36,763 nucleotides of DNA from Afipia sp. Its GTDB lineage: Bacteria > Pseudomonadota > Alphaproteobacteria > Rhizobiales > Xanthobacteraceae. Both the position numbers and the translations under genes were made by a program. Below the pieces are notes generated by a model. It searched no databases, had not been told where the DNA came from, and worked only from the letters and a program-made list of their open reading frames with translations. The stretch lies in the NCBI GenBank assembly GCA_030652315.1, contig JAUSAX010000087.1:1-36763 (forward strand). Direction: 5' to 3'. Shown one piece after another: positions 32,356 to 36,763 of this stretch (position 1 is its first letter; each line of letters starts with the position of its first letter).

Positions 32356-32823
32356 ATGAAGCGCGTCTCTCTGATCGCTGCACTATCGCTGATCATTCTG
32401 GCTCCCTTACCCGCTACGGCTGCCGACAACCACGCGGTTGTATCCCCTGATCAACTGAAATGGGGAGCGGCGCCGCCGGCTTTACCGAAAGGTGCACAGA
32501 TAGCCGTGCTAAGCGGCGATCCATCGAAGGAAGGACTTTATGTCATTCGGGTGAAGGTGCCCGCCGGATACAGGGTGCCGCCGCACACACATCCGAACGA
32601 CGAGAATGTCACCGTCATTTCCGGAACGTTCAACATCGGAATGGGTGGCAAGTTCGACGACAAAAATGGAAGCGCGCTCAAGGCCGGAGGTTTTGCGCAC
32701 GCCCCGAAGGGCATGCAGCACTATGCGTGGTTCACCGAGGACAGCATCATCCAGTTGCACGGGATGGGCCCGCAGGACATCACCTACGTCAATCCGGCCG
32801 ATGATCCGCGCAAGAGCAATTAG
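32356..32823 (+). CDS. Periplasmic cupin-domain protein
   Basis: 155 residues with a signal peptide (MKRVSLIAALSLIILAPLPA, then TAA-DN; cleavage near residue 23). The cupin barrel has metal-binding motif 1 as PPHTHPNDENVTVISG (H77, H79, E83) and a probable fourth ligand H122 in PKGMQHYAWF. Small exported single-domain cupins of this kind have no settled function; sugar or organic-acid binding and dioxygenase-like roles are all possible. AGGAGGA lies 5 bp upstream of ATG 32356; the longer frame from 32263 is unsupported. It is followed by two palindromic repeats. Confidence 0.87.
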   Translation: MKRVSLIAALSLIILAPLPATAADNHAVVSPDQLKWGAAPPALPKGAQIAVLSGDPSKEGLYVIRVKVPAGYRVPPHTHPNDENVTVISGTFNIGMGGKFDDKNGSALKAGGFAHAPKGMQHYAWFTEDSIIQLHGMGPQDITYVNPADDPRKSN

Positions 32824-32836
32824 ATGGCGCGCGTGA

Positions 32837-32882
32837 CCTCATGGTTTGAGACGCGCGAAGGGCGCGCTCCTTACCATGAAGG
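32837..32882. repeat. Palindromic intergenic repeat
   Basis: Arms CCTCATGGT and ACCATGAAGG enclose a GACGCGCGAAGGGCGCGCTC core that is itself self-complementary. It lies directly after the cupin stop. The form resembles the CCTCATGGT...ACCATGAGG elements common in Bradyrhizobium-type genomes. Confidence 0.6.
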
Positions 32883-32910
32883 TTTGGTGGTTTGAACAAA
32901 CGCATTGAAA

Positions 32911-33004
32911 TCGTCATGCCCGGGCTTGTCCCGGGCATCCACGTCTTCTGACTACGCAAAGAATAGCAAGACGTGGATGGCCGGAATAAATCCGGCCATA
33001 ACGA
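32911..33004. repeat. Palindromic repeat, copy A
   Basis: TCGTCATGCCCGGGCTTGTC, then CCGGGCATCCACGTCTT; after a short variable centre the complement AAGACGTGGATGGCCGG and CCGGCCATAACGA. The same element occurs at 36594-36684, so the liv genes are flanked by two copies. Confidence 0.8.
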
Positions 33005-33023
33005 CCGAGAGATTGCGTTGCGG

Positions 33024-34085
33024 CTACCCCTTCTTCCCGCGCAGCTTCCCGACCACGCCGGTCGGGAAGAAATACACGCTGGCGATGAACAGCAGCCCAA
33101 GCCACAGTAGCCAGCGGTCGGGGTGCAGCAGGTCCGGCAGCACCGGAATGCCCGCGCCTGCGGTTGCCTTCGAGGCCGCGCCCATCAGCGCCTGCAGATA
33201 GTTCTCGGCGAGAATGAAAATCGCCGCACCGATGATCGCGCCGTACATGGTCCCCATGCCGCCGATCACGACCATAAGAAGAATATCGACCATGATGATG
33301 AAGGAGAGCGACGTTTCCGGCCCGGCGTAGCGCAGCCACAGCGAATTCAACACGCCTGCGGCCGCAGCGACGAGGGCGGCGATCACATTGGCCCATGTCA
33401 GGTGAAATACGGTGCGATAGCCGAGCGCCTCGGCGCGGAAACGGTTCTCGCGCACGGCCTGCAGCACACGGCCGAACGGTGAATTCACGATCCGGAGCAG
33501 GGTGAGGACCATCGCCGCCGAGCCGAAGAAGACGATGTAGTAGGTGAGTGTGCGGCCGTTGAACTCGAACCCGAACACATTCTTCGAGATCAGAACGGTG
33601 CCAGGACGCAGCAATTCGGGAAGCTGAAAGCTGCGGCCATCGTCGCCGCCGGTCAGCCATGACAGTTGCGATGCCAGCACCAGAAACGCCGACGCCACGG
33701 CGAGTGTGATCATTGCGAAGAAAATCGCCTGCACGCGCAGCGAGAACAATCCGATGCCGAGCGCCAGCAGCGCCGCCAGCGGCAGGCCGATCACGATGCC
33801 GGTGGCGACGCTCGCCCATGTCGGTCCCATCGCATAGAGCGCGATGGCGATGGCGTAGCTGCCGATGCCATAGAACATCGTGTGCGCGAACGACACCGTG
33901 CCGGTGTAGCCGAGCAGCAGGTCGTAGGATGCCACCAGTGCCGCGAAGATACAGATCTTGGTGGCGACATTCATCGCCTTGGCGCCGGGAAACAGAAACG
34001 GCGCCAGCGCCAGCGTCGTCACGATGACGATGAGCAGGAGGCTGAGAACGCGGCTGCGCGGCGGATCGCCGGAAAGGATCATCAT
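33024..34085 (-). CDS. livM: Branched-chain amino acid-type ABC transporter permease (LivM)
   Basis: 353-residue inner-membrane permease with about nine to ten hydrophobic spans (LLLIVIVTTLALAPFLF at the N-terminus). LivM-family landmarks: the DLLLGYTGTVSFAHTMFYG block, the GRVLQAVREN cytoplasmic EAA-like loop, and VVIGGMGTMYGAIIGA. The open frame starts far upstream, but ATG 34085 overlaps the LivH stop (ATGA) and begins MMILSGDPP, the sensible start. Last of the four transporter genes. The actual ligand (amino acid, amide or aromatic acid) is not readable from the permease. Confidence 0.92.
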   Translation of the reverse strand: MMILSGDPPRSRVLSLLLIVIVTTLALAPFLFPGAKAMNVATKICIFAALVASYDLLLGYTGTVSFAHTMFYGIGSYAIAIALYAMGPTWASVATGIVIGLPLAALLALGIGLFSLRVQAIFFAMITLAVASAFLVLASQLSWLTGGDDGRSFQLPELLRPGTVLISKNVFGFEFNGRTLTYYIVFFGSAAMVLTLLRIVNSPFGRVLQAVRENRFRAEALGYRTVFHLTWANVIAALVAAAAGVLNSLWLRYAGPETSLSFIIMVDILLMVVIGGMGTMYGAIIGAAIFILAENYLQALMGAASKATAGAGIPVLPDLLHPDRWLLWLGLLFIASVYFFPTGVVGKLRGKKG

Positions 34086-35092
34086 CGATTTGTCACCGGA
34101 TAGAGTCCGCGCGGCCGCCACATCAGGATCGCGACCATCAGCAGGATGTTCGAAACCAGCGCCAGTTTCGGGATCAGGAAGCCGCCGTAGTTGGCGATCA
34201 TCGCCACGAGGATCGCGCCGATGAAACAGCCGCCGATCGAACCGAGCCCGCCGATGATGATGACGATGAACACCAGCACCGTCAGGTCGCCGCCCATGGA
34301 AGCGTGCACCTCCTCGCGATAGAGCGCCCACATGATGCCGCCGAGGCCGGCGAGCGCGGAGCCCGCCATGAACACGCCGAGGAACAGCCGCTTGATGCGA
34401 TAACCGAGCGCCTCGACCATTTCGCGGTTCTCGACGCCGGCGCGGATCAGCAAGCCAATTTTCGTACGGTTCAGCACCAGGAGAACCAATCCGAACACGA
34501 CAAGGCCGACGATCATTGCCAGCACGCGATATTTGGCGATGGCGATATCACCGAAGATAAAGGAGCCGCGCAGTGATGTCGGCAGCGGCAGCGGAATGCG
34601 CTGCGGTCCCCACAGCGCGTAGAGCAATTGTTCAGCCACGATGAGGCCGCCCATGGTGATCAGGATTTGTTTGAGGTGGCTGCCATAGACCGGAAGGATC
34701 AGCACGCGTTCGAACACGAGGCCGAGCGCGCCGGACACCGCCATCGCCAGCAAAGCGGCGGGGGCCAGTGCGACAAGGTTAAGCCAAAGCGAGTCGGCCT
34801 GCACGTATCCGGCCATTGGAACCAGCACCAATGTGGCGACATAGGCGCCGACCGCGATGAACGCGCCGTGGCCGAAATTCAGGACGTCCATCAGGCCGAA
34901 CACCAATGTGAGGCCCGATGCCATGATGAAGATCATCATGCCCATGGCGAGGCTGGCGACCGTCAGAGTGACCCATGTGCTCGGCGAGCCGATCAGCGGG
35001 ATCATCGCCAGTGCAAGTACGACAGGCAGCAGCAGCGGAATGACGTCGCGCTTGGTCTGCGGCAGCGGTTCGGCGGCGGTGAGATCGGTCAT
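34082..35092 (-). CDS. livH: Branched-chain amino acid-type ABC transporter permease (LivH)
   Basis: 336-residue inner-membrane permease, about eight hydrophobic spans after a short cytosolic N-terminus. LivH landmarks: GLTLVFGLMDVLNFGHGAF, and VFIVIIIGGLGSIGGCFIGA near the C-terminus. It forms the membrane channel with LivM. Its ATG overlaps the LivF stop (ATGA). Confidence 0.93.
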   Translation of the reverse strand: MTDLTAAEPLPQTKRDVIPLLLPVVLALAMIPLIGSPSTWVTLTVASLAMGMMIFIMASGLTLVFGLMDVLNFGHGAFIAVGAYVATLVLVPMAGYVQADSLWLNLVALAPAALLAMAVSGALGLVFERVLILPVYGSHLKQILITMGGLIVAEQLLYALWGPQRIPLPLPTSLRGSFIFGDIAIAKYRVLAMIVGLVVFGLVLLVLNRTKIGLLIRAGVENREMVEALGYRIKRLFLGVFMAGSALAGLGGIMWALYREEVHASMGGDLTVLVFIVIIIGGLGSIGGCFIGAILVAMIANYGGFLIPKLALVSNILLMVAILMWRPRGLYPVTNR

Positions 35093-35811
35093 TGGTGCGC
35101 CTCGAGGCTCAGACCCAGCAGCTTTTCCTGCAACGACGTGTCCTTCGCGAGTTCAGCCATCGCGCCGCGATGTACGATCTTGCCGTTGTCCATCACCAGC
35201 ACGTTGTCGCCGACCTCCTGCGCCACGCGGAAATTCTGCTCGACCAGCAGGATGGTCGCGCCGCGCTTTTTGACCTCAGCGAGGCATTCGATCAGGCCGA
35301 CAACGATAGCGGGGGCGAGGCCCTTGGTCGGTTCGTCGATCAGCAACAGCTTGCGCGGCTCGACGATGGCACGGGCGATGGAGAGCATCTGCTTTTGTCC
35401 GCCGGAGAGCGATCCCGCGCGCGACAGCCAGAAGCGTTTCAGCGCCGGGAAAAATCCGAAGATCCATTGCAGCCGCGTATCGTCGAGCGGCCCTTCGCGC
35501 GCGGCGAGGATCAGGTTTTCCTTCACGGTCAGATCGGAAAACACCGACATGGATTCGGGCACATAGCCCACGCCCATGCTGGCGATGTCCGGAGTGAGCT
35601 TCTTGTCGGAGCGCTGGCCTGCCAGCGTGATCGTGCCGGAGGAGGGCGGCGAGAGCCCCATGATGGTGCGCAGTGTCGTGGTCTTACCGGCACCATTGCG
35701 GCCGAGCAGCATGGTGATCTGGCCTTCCGGCACAGTGAGATCGACGCCGTGCAGGATGTGATACTGCGCGATGTGGGTGTGGACGCCGTCGAGCTTCAGC
35801 ATGTCGCTCAT
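35089..35811 (-). CDS. livF: ABC transporter ATP-binding protein (LivF)
   Basis: 240-residue ATPase. Walker A GRNGAGKTT, signature LSGGQKQMLSIARA, Walker B with LLLIDEPTKGLAP, H-loop TILLVEQN. A smaller LivF-type subunit that pairs with LivG. Start ATG 35811 (MSDMLKLDGV) overlaps the LivG stop (ATGA). The longer open frame to 36225 is a shadow inside livG. Confidence 0.94.
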   Translation of the reverse strand: MSDMLKLDGVHTHIAQYHILHGVDLTVPEGQITMLLGRNGAGKTTTLRTIMGLSPPSSGTITLAGQRSDKKLTPDIASMGVGYVPESMSVFSDLTVKENLILAAREGPLDDTRLQWIFGFFPALKRFWLSRAGSLSGGQKQMLSIARAIVEPRKLLLIDEPTKGLAPAIVVGLIECLAEVKKRGATILLVEQNFRVAQEVGDNVLVMDNGKIVHRGAMAELAKDTSLQEKLLGLSLEAHQ

Positions 35812-36575
35812 GCGGCGGTCTTTCCGGGCGCGATGCCGAGATAGGCTTCCTGCACGATCGGCGAGGCGATCACCTCGGCGGGCTTGCCGTCGGCCACCAG
35901 CTGCCCGTTGTGCAAAACAATGATGCGGTCCGCGAGCGAACGCACCACGTCCATTTTGTGTTCGACCAGCAGGATAATCTTGCTCTGGTCCTGCTTCAGC
36001 CGCGCGATGAGATCGAGTACCACCGGCACCTCGTCGACACTCATGCCGGCGGTCGGCTCGTCGAACATGAAGACCTTCGGCTCCAGCGCCATCATCAGCG
36101 CGACTTCCAGCTTGCGCTGATCGCCGTGCGACAAAGCGGCGGCCGGTACCGCGCGGCGGTTGCCGAGCGCGATCGAGTCGAGAATGGCGTCGGCGCGTTC
36201 GATCAGATCGCGGCGTTTCATCCAAGGGCGCAGCATCTCATAGTGCACGCCGGAGGCTGCTTGCACGGCGAGGCGAACATTTTCCTCGACGCTCAGGTTC
36301 GGGAAGAGATTGGTGAGCTGGAAGGCGCGGCCGAGGCCCTTGCGCGTGCGCAACGGCGCGGTGAGGCCGGTGATGTTCTCGCCCGCAAGCAAGACATCGC
36401 CGGCGGTCGGACGAAGCTGTCCGGAGATCAGGTTGAAATAGGTGGTCTTGCCGGCGCCGTTGGGGCCGACGATGGCCGTCAGTTCGCCAGGACGAAACGT
36501 GCAACTCACCTTGTTGACGGCGACATGGCCGCCGAAACGGATGGTCAGGTCGCGGGTCTCTAAGGTGAGGGTCAT
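35808..36575 (-). CDS. livG: ABC transporter ATP-binding protein (LivG)
   Basis: 255-residue ATPase of the LivG group. Walker A GPNGAGKTT, signature LSHGDQRKLEVA (the usual second G of LSGGD is H here, as in many LivG), Walker B VFMFDEPTAGMS, H-loop ILLVEHKMD, and the LivG C-terminal VQEAYLGI. It is the first complete gene of the G-F-H-M run. No strong ribosome site was found before ATG 36575. Confidence 0.94.
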   Translation of the reverse strand: MTLTLETRDLTIRFGGHVAVNKVSCTFRPGELTAIVGPNGAGKTTYFNLISGQLRPTAGDVLLAGENITGLTAPLRTRKGLGRAFQLTNLFPNLSVEENVRLAVQAASGVHYEMLRPWMKRRDLIERADAILDSIALGNRRAVPAAALSHGDQRKLEVALMMALEPKVFMFDEPTAGMSVDEVPVVLDLIARLKQDQSKIILLVEHKMDVVRSLADRIIVLHNGQLVADGKPAEVIASPIVQEAYLGIAPGKTAA

Positions 36576-36593
36576 GGAGCCACTTTACGATAC

Positions 36594-36684
36594 TCGTCAT
36601 GCCGGCTTCATGCCGGGCATCCACGTCTTACTTCTTCAGCCATGAAACAAGACGTGGATGGCCGGGACAAGCCCGGCCATGACG
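36594..36684. repeat. Palindromic repeat, copy B
   Basis: TCGTCATGCCGG...GGGCATCCACGTCTTA, then CAAGACGTGGATGGCCGG and GCCCGGCCATGACG. The arms match copy A at 32911-33004 while the centre differs. It lies between the possible binding-protein gene and livG. Confidence 0.8.
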
Positions 36685-36719
36685 CTTTTATACGGCCGCT
36701 GTCAGACGCAGCCTTCAGC

Positions 36720-36763
36720 TTACCGCTTGTTCTTGATCGGGATGTTCATGTCCTCGATCTTGA
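36720..36763 (-). CDS. C-terminus of an upstream gene, possibly the transporter's binding protein
   Basis: The minus strand from the right edge reads KIEDMNIPIKNKR then TAA. Only 13 codons are visible. The position ahead of livGFHM and the lysine-rich tail fit a periplasmic substrate-binding protein, but nothing here proves it. The frame continues beyond the window. Confidence 0.45.
   Translation of the reverse strand, partial: KIEDMNIPIKNKR

Noticed and set aside
34628..35566. 312-codon plus-strand frame across livH and livF
   Set aside because: Antisense to two solid transporter genes; rich in H, D, Q and R, typical of a shadow frame of hydrophobic coding sequence.
1..36763. CRISPR array, tRNA/rRNA, transposase or prophage
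   Set aside because: No regularly spaced repeats, no cloverleaf-like sequence and no transposase or phage protein was recognised on either strand.

Overview
The window looks like chromosome from an alphaproteobacterium of the Bradyrhizobium/Rhodopseudomonas/Afipia group (Nitrobacteraceae). This is inferred from the high GC content, the gene families (fused P450-reductase of the BM3 type, Pat-type acetyltransferase, phasin, class III PHA synthase, DUF35/thiolase pair) and several palindromic intergenic repeats that resemble those common in this group. I could not run any search, so the genus is not fixed. No rRNA, tRNA, CRISPR array, transposase or phage gene was seen. No gene-free stretch exceeds 300 bases.

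Layout. 1-7.9 kb: the 3' part of an AMP-forming acyl-CoA synthetase, PEP carboxylase and a crotonase-family protein (+), then a convergent three-gene operon (-) of DUF35 protein, SCP2-type thiolase and SDR dehydrogenase. This is a beta-oxidation-like or aldolytic acyl-CoA module. 8.0-13.5 kb: an envelope region with a GT-B glycosyltransferase (-) divergent from a protein holding two tandem DXD glycosyltransferase domains (+), then a TPR/outer-membrane-barrel protein and a secreted FecR-domain protein (+). 13.5-15.7 kb: a LysR regulator (-) divergent from a zinc alcohol dehydrogenase (+). 15.7-18.6 kb (-): an NDP-forming acyl-CoA synthetase fused to a GNAT domain (Pat type), followed by a possible 25-residue membrane peptide.

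18.8-25.7 kb (+): an alpha/beta hydrolase, a WS/DGAT wax-ester/triacylglycerol synthase, an epoxide-hydrolase-type protein and a 1080-residue P450-reductase fusion, together suggesting neutral-lipid and fatty-acid modification. 25.9-29.7 kb: another alpha/beta hydrolase (-), then a polyhydroxyalkanoate block (+) of PhaE-like protein, class III PhaC and GNAT, all coupled by ATGA overlaps, followed by a phasin with its own palindrome and a strong terminator. 29.9-32.8 kb (+): a DUF445 membrane protein, a paralogue of the 18.8-kb hydrolase and a periplasmic cupin. 33.0-36.8 kb (-): a branched-chain-amino-acid-type ABC transporter (LivG-LivF-LivH-LivM order, ATGA overlaps throughout) preceded by the last codons of what may be its binding protein.

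The common theme is acyl-CoA and storage-lipid metabolism: acyl-CoA activation, its probable control by lysine acetylation, degradation, and two carbon-storage routes (PHA and wax ester/TAG). The least explained items are the two-headed glycosyltransferase with its divergent partner, the barrel/FecR pair, the perfect palindromes at 18673-18688 and 29085-29102, and the 25-residue peptide downstream of the Pat-type gene.
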